Positions 50,534 to 59,760 are shown, counted from the stretch's first letter. The stretch is DNA of 64,000 bases from Lentilactobacillus laojiaonis (GCF_020616595.1 NZ_CP085278.1:310001-374000), one strand, 5' to 3'. Notes: a model not told the origin generated them from the letters alone. Numbers and translations: made by a program.

Positions 50534-51544
50534 ATGAATAAAAAAGTGACCATTACTGATTTAGCGCGAAAAGCGGGAGTTTCAGTAACGACAGTTTCTC
50601 AAATTTTAAACGGTAAGGAAAAACGTTTTAGTGATAAGACCGTTGAAAAAGTTAAGCAATTACAGCGTGATATGGGGTACGTCCCAGATTACAATGCTCA
50701 AAGTTTAATAAAGAAAAACGGAAGGACCATTGGAATTATTGTTCCGGATGTTGGAAATCCCTACTATGCCAAATTCTTAAAAGGCGTGCAGGCATCAGCT
50801 ATCAGAAATAATTATATGCCGTTGATATTTGGTACCAATAATAATTTAGATGTAGAGACTCAGTATTTAACAGAGTCGATTCGTAGAGCAGCTGATGGGA
50901 TGATCATCACAGCTGCACTTTCAGATCTAGATTATATAGATAACCTTTTAAATCAAAACGATTTACCATATTTATTAGTTAATCAAGATCCCCTATTAGT
51001 TGGTGATCAAATTGACGTAATGGATACGGAAGGTGGTAATTTAGCAGCAGAAAAATTAGTTAAAAGTGGGCATACTAAGATTGCCTTAGTTACCGTAAAA
51101 GATCCTGCAGCTAATGTAGTTAATCGAGAATCTGGATTTAAAAATGGATTATTGAAATATGGAATTGAAATAAGTCCTGAAAACATTATTGAAGCAGAAT
51201 TATCTAAAGAGGGTGGCTACGAAATAGCTAAGGATTTACTTGACTTAGATATAACTGCTGTATTTACAATTAATGATGAATTGGCATTAGGAATATATCG
51301 TGGTCTAAAAGAAGCGGGTAAAAAAATTCCGGATGATATATCAGTTATTGGATATGATGATATTGATTTGGCAACCTATATGTCGCCAAAATTAACGACG
51401 GTACATCAACCTTCGTTTGAACTGGGTTTAAAAGCCACAGACTTAATTATTAAAAGAATTAATAATAAAAATTTACGACCACAGAAAGTTATTTTACCAG
51501 TAACTTTAATGGATCGTGATAGTGTAAAAAACATTGTGAAATAA
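50534..51544 (+). CDS. rbsR: LacI-family ribose operon regulator
   Basis: 336 aa. N-terminal helix-turn-helix and hinge (VTITDLARKAGVSVTTVSQI, residues 4-23), then a periplasmic-binding-protein-like effector domain (about 60-336). Position directly before rbsK and rbsD points to ribose as effector. GGAGA lies 6 bp before the ATG. Confidence 0.88.
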   Translation: MNKKVTITDLARKAGVSVTTVSQILNGKEKRFSDKTVEKVKQLQRDMGYVPDYNAQSLIKKNGRTIGIIVPDVGNPYYAKFLKGVQASAIRNNYMPLIFGTNNNLDVETQYLTESIRRAADGMIITAALSDLDYIDNLLNQNDLPYLLVNQDPLLVGDQIDVMDTEGGNLAAEKLVKSGHTKIALVTVKDPAANVVNRESGFKNGLLKYGIEISPENIIEAELSKEGGYEIAKDLLDLDITAVFTINDELALGIYRGLKEAGKKIPDDISVIGYDDIDLATYMSPKLTTVHQPSFELGLKATDLIIKRINNKNLRPQKVILPVTLMDRDSVKNIVK

Positions 51545-51601
51545 TTTTTTTGGCGTTGTTTATTATGACTATCTTTGATATTATGTTGAGTGTAAGGTTT
51601 T

Positions 51602-51614
51602 AATTGAATCAATT
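51602..51614 (+). promoter_or_regulatory. Candidate operator before rbsK
   Basis: AATTGA-A-TCAATT, a perfect 13-bp dyad 24 bp before the rbsK start. It lacks the central CG common in LacI-family operators, so it is only a candidate. Confidence 0.3.
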
Positions 51615-51637
51615 TATAAACATTAAGGAGTTTATTT

Positions 51638-52558
51638 ATGACAAATAAAGTTGTGGTTTTAGGAAGCCTAAACGTTGATACAACATTACATGTAGAAGAA
51701 ATGCCAAAACCTGGTGAAACCATTACAGCGAAAAGCAAAACAAATTCAGCTGGTGGTAAGGGAGCTAATCAAGCCATTGCTTCAGTACGTTCAGGTGCAA
51801 CAACTAGTTTTATTGGTCAAGTTGGTAATGATCAGGCCGGACAGTTAATGATTAAAACATTAAAAGATAATAATGTTAATACCGATCATATTAATATTGT
51901 TGATGATGAAGGAACTGGGTCAGCTGTTATCTTATTAAATGAAGTAGGACAAAATAGTATTATGGTATATGGTGGCGCTAACCAATCAATGACGATTGAT
52001 TGTGTAAACCAAGCTGATGAACTATTAAAAGATACCGATTTTGTTATTGCCCAATTTGAAACTCCACAAGAGGTAACTTTAGAAGTATTTAAGAAAGCAA
52101 AAGCAGCCGGAGCAGTTACGATTTTAAATCCAGCACCTGCCGCAAAAATTATCCCAGAAATCTTATCAGTAACGGATTTAATTATTCCTAATGAAACTGA
52201 AAGTGCTACCCTTACAGGAATTGAAGTTCTAGATGAAAACACCATGAGTTTAAATGCTAAGAAATTTAAAGAAATGGGTGCAAGTAATTTAATCATTACT
52301 GTAGGTGACCGAGGTGCTTTCTTCTCAACTGATGAAGAAGAAGGATTTGTTCCAGCATTTAAAGTTAAAGCGGTTGATACAACTGCTGCTGGTGATACCT
52401 TTATTGGTGCATTAACCTCACAATTAAATAAAGATTTATCAAACATAAAAGATGCATTAATTTATGCACAAAAAGCTTCATCAATTACAGTTCAAGGATT
52501 GGGGGCTTTACCATCCATTCCAACCAAAGAACAAATTATGAATAATATTAACGAGTAA
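51638..52558 (+). CDS. rbsK: Ribokinase
   Basis: 306 aa PfkB-family sugar kinase that phosphorylates ribose. GGKGANQAIA (about 39-48) binds ribose, and DTTAAGDTFIGAL (about 247-259) carries the anion hole and catalytic Asp. AAGGAG precedes the ATG. Followed by rbsD; no ribose transporter gene is adjacent. Confidence 0.94.
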   Translation: MTNKVVVLGSLNVDTTLHVEEMPKPGETITAKSKTNSAGGKGANQAIASVRSGATTSFIGQVGNDQAGQLMIKTLKDNNVNTDHINIVDDEGTGSAVILLNEVGQNSIMVYGGANQSMTIDCVNQADELLKDTDFVIAQFETPQEVTLEVFKKAKAAGAVTILNPAPAAKIIPEILSVTDLIIPNETESATLTGIEVLDENTMSLNAKKFKEMGASNLIITVGDRGAFFSTDEEEGFVPAFKVKAVDTTAAGDTFIGALTSQLNKDLSNIKDALIYAQKASSITVQGLGALPSIPTKEQIMNNINE

Positions 52559-52571
52559 TAGGAGAATTTAA

Positions 52572-52967
52572 ATGAAAAAATCCGGCGTAATTAATTCTGA
52601 AATCGCTAGTGAAATTGCAAATATGGGTCATATGGATTGGCTATCAATTGGAGATGCTGGTATGCCAGTACCAATGGGAACTAAAAAAATTGATTTAGCA
52701 GTTTCTGAGCAACTACCAAGTTTTACCGAAGTTTTATCTAACGTGTTAACTGAATTAAAGGTACAAAAAATTTATTTAGCTAATGAAATTAAAACTGATA
52801 ATCCTGATCAGTTACAAGCAATTAAAGATATTATGCCAGACGTAGAAATAGAATTTGTACCTCATACTCAATTAAAAGCAGATTTAGCAAAAACACATGC
52901 CTTTATTCGTACTGGTGAAATGTCTGCATTTTCTAATATCATTTTAGAAAGTGGCGTAACTTTTTAG
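52572..52967 (+). CDS. rbsD: D-ribose pyranase
   Basis: 131 aa, standard length. Interconverts ribose pyranose and furanose so RbsK can use it. N-terminal [17 protein letters not shown] (about 18-34) with the catalytic His-Asp, and the C-terminal [14 protein letters not shown], are typical. TAGGAG precedes the ATG, 13 bp after rbsK. Confidence 0.94.
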   Translation: MKKSGVINSEIASEIANMGHMDWLSIGDAGMPVPMGTKKIDLAVSEQLPSFTEVLSNVLTELKVQKIYLANEIKTDNPDQLQAIKDIMPDVEIEFVPHTQLKADLAKTHAFIRTGEMSAFSNIILESGVTF

Positions 52968-52987
52968 AATTGAATTTTTAAATACGG

Positions 52988-53016
52988 TTAACAAACAGTA
53001 TTAAGAGTGTTATATT
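52988..53016 (+). promoter_or_regulatory. Promoter of the small gene at 53060
   Basis: TTAACA, 17 bp, TATATT, 43 bp before the start codon. Confidence 0.6.
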
Positions 53017-53059
53017 GCTTGTATAGAAAAAAGCCAGATGATTTATAGAGGTGGAAACA

Positions 53060-53269
53060 ATGAGCAATAAAGAAGAAATTATTAATGAATACAATGAAGC
53101 TGCTGCTAAATTAGATGAATTACGTAAAAAAGAAGTAATCACACCCAAACCAGATAATAATAAAACTGAAGTATTTTTTCCACAATTTAGTGGGGAAATG
53201 GGAGATCTAGTAGTTGAATGTAAAAGATTAGCAGATATTTTAGCAGCTGTAGAAGCTTCAGAAGATTAA
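53060..53269 (+). CDS. Small unknown acidic protein
   Basis: 69 aa, no membrane segment. Helical N terminus (about 1-25, Glu/Lys-rich), a proline-containing middle (TPKPDNNKT) and a second helix (about 48-66). AGAGGTGG lies 6 bp before ATG 53060, and the gene has its own promoter and terminator, so it is a real monocistronic gene. Family not recognised. Confidence 0.75.
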   Translation: MSNKEEIINEYNEAAAKLDELRKKEVITPKPDNNKTEVFFPQFSGEMGDLVVECKRLADILAAVEASED

Positions 53270-53270
53270 A

Positions 53271-53307
53271 AAGGAGGACTATGCCAGTAGGCGTAGTCCT
53301 CTTTTTT
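53271..53307. terminator. Terminator between convergent genes
   Basis: AAGGAGGACTATGCC, loop AGTA, GGCGTAGTCCTCTTTT: a long stem (one G-T pair) with a T-run on the plus side. Confidence 0.9.
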
Positions 53308-54235
53308 AGAAGTTATTAGAGATAAGGGCATTATGCACAATTTGATTGATTAGACTTCTACCGTTCAATTGTTCAATCCACTTATGTGGAAAATATACAG
53401 GACTGTATAACACGGAACCAATCATAGAGGTTAGAGTTGTAATAACAGTATGGTCACCAAAATTAATTGCTCGTTTAACTGCTATAAGATATTTATCGGA
53501 GTTAAAAATACACCAAAAAACAGCATTTAAAGTATCAATTGCATTATCAGATGCATTAACTTGCTCATAGGGAAGTTTAAAGAAGGCATCATCCCTAAGA
53601 TGTTCAAAACAGTGGGTTAACGTATTAAAAATTGGCTTAGTTTTATAATAGTTAAGTGCTTCGTTAATTCCACGCTTGATTGACTGCTTGGTTGGATCAA
53701 TGAATAACTTAGCAACTACATTAATGTAGATACCAGCAGTTATTGAACTAAGTGGGTTGCAATGAGTTACCTTAGTAAAACTATGAATAGTCTCAGCAAC
53801 TTCATCATTATATGCATATTTATCTTGATACTTATTAATTAGAAAGAACGCTATGGGAGTGATTCTAATTAATCCACTATTGTCGTTTACATCACCGCCA
53901 CACTTTAAGGGGTCTACACCATGGTTAAATTTATTAATAGAACTTCTAATAGTATCATCCACTTGAAATGTCTTACCAAAGGGAGTATAGTCGCCAAATT
54001 TCAGCCAATTAGTATATCTTAGCATTAAGTCATTTAGTGAGAACCCGTAAGCCAGACTAGATAACGATGCTAGTTTTAAAGACGTTTCTTTTGACCAACT
54101 TCCGATTACTAAATCATCATTTAAACCGGTAATTGAATTAGGATTAGTATGATCTATTTTACTAGAAAATTCCAATGATTCGCCAATTGCTGATGCAAGT
54201 GTGGGTTGAAGTAATAGGTATTTTGTAGAAAGCAT
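53306..54235 (-). CDS. ADP-ribosylglycohydrolase-fold protein, metal motifs lost
   Basis: 309 aa, all-helical DraG/ADP-ribosylglycohydrolase-like. Landmarks align with the family (start TLASAIGESLEF; NDNSGLIRITPIAF for NG(S/A)xMRxxP; THCNP near the middle), but the metal-binding motifs are altered: WSKETS (47-52) where W(S/T)DDT is usual, and GDHTVI (260-265) where GGDTDT is usual. It may therefore lack di-magnesium hydrolase activity and act only as a binding protein. ATG 54235 has AGAGG 8 bp upstream. It follows the lipid kinase gene on the minus strand. Confidence 0.7.
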   Translation of the reverse strand: MLSTKYLLLQPTLASAIGESLEFSSKIDHTNPNSITGLNDDLVIGSWSKETSLKLASLSSLAYGFSLNDLMLRYTNWLKFGDYTPFGKTFQVDDTIRSSINKFNHGVDPLKCGGDVNDNSGLIRITPIAFFLINKYQDKYAYNDEVAETIHSFTKVTHCNPLSSITAGIYINVVAKLFIDPTKQSIKRGINEALNYYKTKPIFNTLTHCFEHLRDDAFFKLPYEQVNASDNAIDTLNAVFWCIFNSDKYLIAVKRAINFGDHTVITTLTSMIGSVLYSPVYFPHKWIEQLNGRSLINQIVHNALISNNF

Positions 54236-54260
54236 TTTTAACCTCTATGTTATTAAGTAG

Positions 54261-55214
54261 TTATTCAATCCAAAATGGATAATGAGTAGTAGTAAAAGTT
54301 AAATTTAATGATTGATTACTTTGATCCTCACCATCAATTTGAATTGTTTGTGGTAATTTAGTTTTAACATTGACTTTAGAACTATGAAAGTGATTTACAA
54401 ACTTAGCATTTAGATGCTTTCCAAAGGGAATGGTAAGTAGTAAGTAAATCAGTTGCCAAAATTTTGGTTTTTCAATAATAATCATATCTAAGTTGTTATC
54501 AGTTATAGAAGCAGGGGGAAGAATCTTAACTCCGCCGCCAAAATAAGGGTGATTAGAAATAGTTGCTAAATAAGCATTATTAAAGTGATGGGTATGATTA
54601 TCCACCGAAATGTCAATTTCAAACGATTTAAATTGTTTGAAAACTTTTAAAGTATTTAGAATATAACTAAATTTATTGGTTCTTTTATTAGATTTTACCT
54701 TAGAATGATTGGTAACTTTTACAATACTAGCATCAAAACCAATTCCAAAATTATTTAAAAAATACCCAGTAGAATTATCAAAATGGTTAGTGTAGGATCC
54801 GATAGTAATCAATTTCTCAGATTTACAGTTTAAAATATTAGTTAATGCGGTTAACCATTTATTGGGGATTCCTGCGCCTCTGGCGAAATCATTCCCAGTA
54901 CCCAATGGAATATAGGATAGGGGAACCGGTACACCATTCGGATTTTCCCGATAATAATTAACGCAACCATTAAGAACTTCATGCAGGGTGCCATCGCCAC
55001 CGATAGCTAAAATTATAGGGCGAAAATTCAACTTTTCTGGTAATGCTGTAATTATTTCGCGAGCCAATTCAGTGGCATGCTGAGGATACTGGGTAGAATA
55101 AACTACGTAATTTATTTTTTTGCTATCTAGAATTTCTTTGATATCCTGCCAAGTTACCTTGACTCTTCCAGATCCAGCGTATTCATTTAGTATTATAAAG
55201 TATTTGTTTAACAA
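54261..55214 (-). CDS. Diacylglycerol/lipid kinase family protein (DgkB/YegS-like)
   Basis: 317 aa. Catalytic motif GGDGTLHEVLNG (about 76-87) and PLGTGNDFARG (about 105-115) define the DAGK catalytic domain; the C-terminal beta sandwich is present. DgkB returns diacylglycerol to phospholipid synthesis during lipoteichoic acid turnover; the exact substrate is not certain. Starts with TTG at 55214, chosen for GGAGG 8 bp upstream. Between rnjA and the ADP-ribosylglycohydrolase-like gene. Confidence 0.85.
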   Translation of the reverse strand: MLNKYFIILNEYAGSGRVKVTWQDIKEILDSKKINYVVYSTQYPQHATELAREIITALPEKLNFRPIILAIGGDGTLHEVLNGCVNYYRENPNGVPVPLSYIPLGTGNDFARGAGIPNKWLTALTNILNCKSEKLITIGSYTNHFDNSTGYFLNNFGIGFDASIVKVTNHSKVKSNKRTNKFSYILNTLKVFKQFKSFEIDISVDNHTHHFNNAYLATISNHPYFGGGVKILPPASITDNNLDMIIIEKPKFWQLIYLLLTIPFGKHLNAKFVNHFHSSKVNVKTKLPQTIQIDGEDQSNQSLNLTFTTTHYPFWIE

Positions 55215-55231
55215 AATATACCTCCAGATAT

Positions 55232-55267
55232 AAAAAAAGGACTATGAAATTTAATTCATAGTTCTTT
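55232..55267 (-). terminator. rnjA terminator
   Basis: On the minus strand GAACTATGAA and TTCATAGTCC form a stem (one G-T pair) followed by seven T's, just after the rnjA stop. Confidence 0.85.
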
Positions 55268-55272
55268 GAAAA

Positions 55273-56970
55273 CTACCCTTTATGATTGCTGCTGTCGTTC
55301 ATAATCAGCATTGGCAAAATTACAGGGTGGCGTTCAGTTTTATTATATAAAAATTCTTGTAAGTCATCGATAATTGCAGTACGAATTGATGATTCCGTGA
55401 CTTTTTTATTGCGCATGGCTTTACGTATAGTCTTAAATACTAATCGACGGCCTTCATCCAATAATTCACCAGATTCTCGCATGTATACAAAACCTCTAGA
55501 TAAAATATCAGGTCCAGATTGAATTTCTTGATTATTAAGATTAATAGTGGCTACTACAACTACAATTCCTTCTTCGGACAATAATTGACGGTCACGTAAA
55601 ACTACGTTACCAATATCTCCAATTCCATTACCATCAATGTAAACATCGCCAGCTTGGAAATGTCCTGCTACTCGGGCAGTATCCTTAGAAAGTGCTAAAA
55701 CATCACCGTTTTGCATAATAAAACTATTTTCTAGAGGTACACCACATTGGGCAGCTAATTCAGTATGAATTTTAAGCATTCGATATTCACCATGAATTGG
55801 CATAAAGAACTTAGGTTTCATTAATCTAAGCATTAGTTTTTGTTCTTCTTGTCCACCGTGTCCAGAAGTATGGATATTATTAACTTTACCATGAATAACT
55901 GTAGCTCCAGCTTCTTCTAGTTTATTAATAACACTATTTACACTAGTGGTATTTCCTGGAATTGGGTTACTTGAAAAGATAACAGTATCACCAGGTTGGA
56001 TAGAAATTTGACGGTGAGTTCCATTAGCGATTCTTGATAAGGCAGCCATTGGTTCACCTTGCGAACCAGTACATAAAATCATCGTTTTATTAGCCGGAAG
56101 TGATTGTAATTGAGAGCTATCAACAAAAGCATCCTCAGGAATATCTAGATATCCTAGTTCACGACCATTTACAATGGCAGCTTCCATACTACGACCAAAT
56201 ACTGCGATTTTACGGTGATGTGCTAAAGCATTTTCGCACGCAGTTTTAATACGTGATATATTTGATGCGAAGGTAGCGAAGATAATTCGTTCTTCAACCT
56301 TATCAAAAATTCTTTCAATAGAATTAGCAACCCATTTTTCAGATTTAGTCCATACCGGGCGTTCAGCATTAGTACTGTCAGACATTAAACATAAAACACC
56401 TTCAGCACCTAGTTTAGCCATAGCCTGTAAATCTGGTGGGGTATTAGTAACTGGAGTTAAATCAAATTTAAAGTCCCCAGTTTCTACAATTACACCAACC
56501 GGAGTATGCACAGCAATTCCTAATGTATCAGGGATTGAGTGAGTAGTTCTGAAAAACGAGACCTTTGTTTTTCTAAATTTAAGAACGGTACTTTCATTAA
56601 TTTCGTGTAATTCAACCGAATTTAATAAACCATGTTCTTCTAATTTATTTTTTATAAGTGCAATGGCTAATGGCCCAGCATAAATTGGAACGTTCAAGGC
56701 TTTAATTAGGTAAGGGACACCACCGATATGATCTTCGTGTCCGTGAGTGATTACTAAAGCTTTGATTTTATCCTTGTTATCAACGATATATTGATAATCT
56801 GGAATTACGTAGTCTACACCTAATAATTCATCTTCTGGAAACTTAATACCAGCATCGATTAAAATAATTTCATCTTGAAATTGAATACCATAAGTGTTTT
56901 TACCAATTTCTCCTAAACCACCAACGCCATAGATTGCAGCTTCATTATTCTTGACGTTTAGTTTTTTCAT
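55273..56970 (-). CDS. rnjA: Ribonuclease J1
   Basis: 565 aa. Metallo-beta-lactamase/beta-CASP nuclease with 5'-3' exo- and endonuclease activity, central to mRNA decay and rRNA maturation. Zinc motif HGHEDHIGG (about 75-83), later ligands in ETGDFKFD (near 161-168) and SGHGGQEE (near 366-373). Its start codon at 56970 touches the stop of rpoY, so the two are translationally coupled, the usual Firmicutes arrangement. Confidence 0.96.
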   Translation of the reverse strand: MKKLNVKNNEAAIYGVGGLGEIGKNTYGIQFQDEIILIDAGIKFPEDELLGVDYVIPDYQYIVDNKDKIKALVITHGHEDHIGGVPYLIKALNVPIYAGPLAIALIKNKLEEHGLLNSVELHEINESTVLKFRKTKVSFFRTTHSIPDTLGIAVHTPVGVIVETGDFKFDLTPVTNTPPDLQAMAKLGAEGVLCLMSDSTNAERPVWTKSEKWVANSIERIFDKVEERIIFATFASNISRIKTACENALAHHRKIAVFGRSMEAAIVNGRELGYLDIPEDAFVDSSQLQSLPANKTMILCTGSQGEPMAALSRIANGTHRQISIQPGDTVIFSSNPIPGNTTSVNSVINKLEEAGATVIHGKVNNIHTSGHGGQEEQKLMLRLMKPKFFMPIHGEYRMLKIHTELAAQCGVPLENSFIMQNGDVLALSKDTARVAGHFQAGDVYIDGNGIGDIGNVVLRDRQLLSEEGIVVVVATINLNNQEIQSGPDILSRGFVYMRESGELLDEGRRLVFKTIRKAMRNKKVTESSIRTAIIDDLQEFLYNKTERHPVILPMLIMNDSSNHKG

Positions 56971-57188
56971 TATTTATTAAACTCCGTTATTTTAAAATCA
57001 GGATTTTTTTGCTCGTATTCTAGATGGTTACCTTCTAGTGGTTCGATAAATTCAATATTGTAGTCATGGTTCTTACGGATAATTTCGCGAGCCTCAACTT
57101 CACTGTTAGCTTCCATGTAAAGAGATTGAGTAGTTTCGCGACGTGGGGTTTGTTTCATATTTGGTTGATATAAAACTTTATAAATCAT
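56970..57188 (-). CDS. rpoY: RNA polymerase epsilon subunit RpoY
   Basis: 72 aa (YkzG/DUF1447). Small RNA polymerase accessory protein of Firmicutes, resembling phage Gp2. The sequence MIYKVLYQPNMKQTPRRETT is characteristic. AAGGAG lies 9 bp before the ATG. Always upstream of and coupled to rnjA, linking transcription and decay. Confidence 0.93.
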   Translation of the reverse strand: MIYKVLYQPNMKQTPRRETTQSLYMEANSEVEAREIIRKNHDYNIEFIEPLEGNHLEYEQKNPDFKITEFNK

Positions 57189-57374
57189 AAAATAAATACT
57201 CCTTTTAATTAATTTTTTTAGAAATTGTTATTCCAATTTCATTACGAACAAGTGGTTGTTAGCAAACAACTAATAAAAGTAGTTTACCATAATATAAAAA
57301 ATAAGTATATAAAGTTACTATATTATGGAATAAAACTAATAAATGATAAAATTTATTTAAAGAAGGTGAGATGT

Positions 57375-57848
57375 ATGAATCTAATTTTTGAAATGTTGAT
57401 TGGATTTTTATTAGCATTCATACTTTTTAAGTTGTTTAATTATTTTATAATTAAGCTTCCAGAAAGACGGCGTAAATTAATTGCTACAGAAATTGTAAAA
57501 CTAGCAGTTAATAAAACATTGGTAAAGTTAAATCAAAATGATATGGTGACAATAACTCAATCTCAGTTAAATGACTCGATGGTTGCGGATGCTTGGGGAA
57601 AGGGAATGCTGGTTTTTGAGTTTGTTATTCCGGAGAATAACATTAATATAGAAATGGAAGAATTTAAGACTATGTTGGATGATGGCTTATCGGAATATAG
57701 CGCTACTAGTTTAATGAATATTGGCAGTCAGTCAATATTCAAAGTTACGGATACATGGCAAAGAGAAGGATTGATTCATTTTGACGTAGCTTATTTAAAT
57801 AATCGAAAGACCATTGAATATGTAGAAGACTTAAATAAATTAAAATAA
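57375..57848 (+). CDS. Unknown membrane-anchored protein
   Basis: 157 aa. One N-terminal membrane helix (about 2-26), the basic stop KLPERRRK, then a soluble alpha/beta domain with the tail probably in the cytoplasm. AAGGTGAG lies 5 bp before ATG 57375; the frame stays open further upstream without any ribosome site. It lies alone between divergent rpoY and convergent def. Family not recognised. Confidence 0.7.
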   Translation: MNLIFEMLIGFLLAFILFKLFNYFIIKLPERRRKLIATEIVKLAVNKTLVKLNQNDMVTITQSQLNDSMVADAWGKGMLVFEFVIPENNINIEMEEFKTMLDDGLSEYSATSLMNIGSQSIFKVTDTWQREGLIHFDVAYLNNRKTIEYVEDLNKLK

Positions 57849-57880
57849 AAAAGCGAATGAATTAATTCATTCGCTTTTTA
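57847..57880. terminator. Bidirectional terminator
   Basis: AAAAAAGCGAATGAATT and AATTCATTCGCTTTTT form a perfect hairpin between convergent genes. Confidence 0.92.
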
Positions 57881-58441
57881 TTAATAAATAAAGATTTCAT
57901 CATCAGTTCTACTAAATGGATCGTCTTTATCAATATGGTCATAAAATAGAGTACCATGTAGGTGATCAATTTCATGTTGGCAAACAATTGCTGGATAATT
58001 TTTTAATCTAATTTTGTGATCTTTACCATCGACATCAGTATATTTTAAAGTTATTCTAGCTGATCGTGGTACGTAACCAGGAATATCTTTATCAACAGAT
58101 AAACAGCCTTCTCCTTCAGTAAGGGCACCTTTTTGAACGGAATTTGAAACGATTACGGGGTTGATAATAACGTCTTTAAAAACTGGTTCATCGTTTTCAT
58201 CTTCAGCAGGTACCAATACTGAGGCCATCATTTTTGATACACCAACTTGAGGAGCAGCTAAACCAACTCCGGCTCTAAGATTATATTTTTCACATAATTC
58301 GGGATCTTGACTAACTACCAAGTATTCCATTAAATCTTCTGCTAATTTTTTATCTTCATCGCTAAGTGGAAATTGAACATTTTCTGCTCGCTTTCTTAAG
58401 ACGGGATCGCCATCTCTAACAATATCTTTCATTAAAAACAC
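57881..58441 (-). CDS. def: Peptide deformylase
   Basis: 186 aa, type II (Gram-positive) size with the insertion before motif 2. Removes the formyl group from nascent proteins. Motifs [10 protein letters not shown] (about 59-68), EGCLSV (about 110-115) and QHEIDH (about 154-159) hold the metal ligands. I choose GTG at 58441 because GGAGG lies 8-9 bp upstream; the ATG at 58432 is too far from that site (about 18 bp), and the ATG at 58456 is inside it. Confidence 0.93.
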   Translation of the reverse strand: MFLMKDIVRDGDPVLRKRAENVQFPLSDEDKKLAEDLMEYLVVSQDPELCEKYNLRAGVGLAAPQVGVSKMMASVLVPAEDENDEPVFKDVIINPVIVSNSVQKGALTEGEGCLSVDKDIPGYVPRSARITLKYTDVDGKDHKIRLKNYPAIVCQHEIDHLHGTLFYDHIDKDDPFSRTDDEIFIY

Positions 58442-58607
58442 AAAAATTTCCTCCAAACTTCTTTGTAATCATTTTATCTTAATTATATAAAAAATACTAA
58501 TCCAAAAGATTAAAATATTTATATATCACTAATTTAGCTACCTATTATTAATATTAGCTTTTTTAGTTTATAATTAAAATTAATAAAAGACAAATGAGGT
58601 ATTCAAA

Positions 58608-58883
58608 TTGAATGAGAATTATCAATATCCAATAATGAGTGATTGGAATATCGATGAAATAAATACAGTAATTAAATTTTTCCAACAAGTGGAATTAGCT
58701 TATGAGAACAAAGATGGTGTGCTAGCTAGTGCAGTTAAATCAGCATATAACGATTACCGGCAAGTCGTACCTAGTAAGATGGAGCAAAAGCAATTGGAAA
58801 AACAGTTTAAAAATGAATCTTCGTATGAACCATATCAGGTCATCAAATTAGCACAACAGGGTAATAAGATGGTTAAACTATAG
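58608..58883 (+). CDS. UPF0223 family protein (YktA)
   Basis: 91 aa, small helical cytoplasmic protein; YPIMSDWNIDEINTVIKFFQ (residues 6-25) is the family signature. Begins with TTG at 58608 (TGAGGT 7 bp upstream). Followed after 13 bp by the inositol-monophosphatase-family gene, an order conserved in lactobacilli. Function unknown. Confidence 0.85.
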   Translation: MNENYQYPIMSDWNIDEINTVIKFFQQVELAYENKDGVLASAVKSAYNDYRQVVPSKMEQKQLEKQFKNESSYEPYQVIKLAQQGNKMVKL

Positions 58884-58896
58884 GAGTTGACTTAAT

Positions 58897-59667
58897 TTGG
58901 ATTTAAAACTAGTTGATGTTGAAGTAAAAAAATGGCTAAAAGAAGCGCGTAGTAACGTGCTTAGTCAAATGCACCAAAAAATTGTTGTGAATACTAAAAC
59001 CAGTAACAAAGATTTAGTAACTAATATTGATAAACAAAATGAAAATTTTTTAGTAAATAAAATTAGAGAATTTGACCCAGATGCAAAGATTATGGGAGAA
59101 GAAGGTTTTGGTGACCACGTGACTAGTTTAGATGGTCATGTGTGGATAGTTGATCCGATTGATGGGACCATGAATTTTGTAAAACAAGGAAATCACTTTG
59201 CCATGATGATTTCATTATATATTGATGGAAATGCCGAACTTGGATATATATATAATGTAATGAAAGATGAATTAATTTCTGGCGGTCGTAGCATAGGAGT
59301 ATTTAATAATGATAAGTTACTGGCTCCACCAGTTGATACGCATCTAAGTGAAGGGTTAGTTGGGTTAAGTGGTCCTTTAGTACTCAACGATGTTTTTAAA
59401 ATGCAAGCAATTGCTAAACAATCATTAGGTATGCGAATATATGGAAGCGCTGGTTTAGATATAATTTCAGTAATTAAAGGCGAATTGGTAGGCTATATTT
59501 CTTACTTAAAGCCTTGGGACATTGCTGCTGGATTAGCTTGTGGTCAACCGTTAGGACTAATAATAACTAATATTGACGGTGAACCCATAGATATGATATC
59601 ATCGAATCTAGTGTTAATTTCAACTAAAAATACACATCGCGATATTCTTTCAATTTTGAAAGGATAA
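58897..59667 (+). CDS. Inositol monophosphatase family protein
   Basis: 256 aa. Lithium-sensitive Mg-dependent phosphatase fold. Metal motifs: DLVTNIDKQNE (about 39-49), GEEGFGD (near 67), DPIDGTMNFV (about 87-96) and PWDIAAG (about 207-213). Substrate may be inositol phosphate, 3'-phosphoadenosine 5'-phosphate or a sugar phosphate. Start is TTG at 58897 with TAGGAG 10 bp upstream. Confidence 0.9.
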   Translation: MDLKLVDVEVKKWLKEARSNVLSQMHQKIVVNTKTSNKDLVTNIDKQNENFLVNKIREFDPDAKIMGEEGFGDHVTSLDGHVWIVDPIDGTMNFVKQGNHFAMMISLYIDGNAELGYIYNVMKDELISGGRSIGVFNNDKLLAPPVDTHLSEGLVGLSGPLVLNDVFKMQAIAKQSLGMRIYGSAGLDIISVIKGELVGYISYLKPWDIAAGLACGQPLGLIITNIDGEPIDMISSNLVLISTKNTHRDILSILKG

Positions 59668-59670
59668 TCA

Positions 59671-59697
59671 AGCTGTGGCCACGGTCACAGTTTTTTT
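59671..59697 (+). terminator. Terminator before typA
   Basis: CTGTGGCC and GGTCACAG form a short GC-rich stem followed by seven T's. Confidence 0.8.
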
Positions 59698-59760
59698 ATG
59701 TGGTAGTTCTATTTAACGAATAAAAAAAGTGAATTTTAAAACCGAAAGGAAGCAGACAAC

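Noticed and set aside
51886-52446. 186-codon open frame on the minus strand within rbsK
   Set aside because: It is antisense to a full-length, motif-bearing ribokinase gene and has no ribosome site or plausible domain.
55260-55275. boxA-like GTTCTTTGAAAACTAC, resembling the rRNA antitermination sites
   Set aside because: On the plus strand it overlaps the rnjA terminator and stop codon; no rRNA or plus-strand transcript is evident, so it is probably chance.
57255-57270. GTTGTT-AGCA-AACAAC hairpin in the rpoY upstream region
   Set aside because: Short AT-rich stem without a T-run or adjacent promoter boxes; operator or attenuator function cannot be supported.
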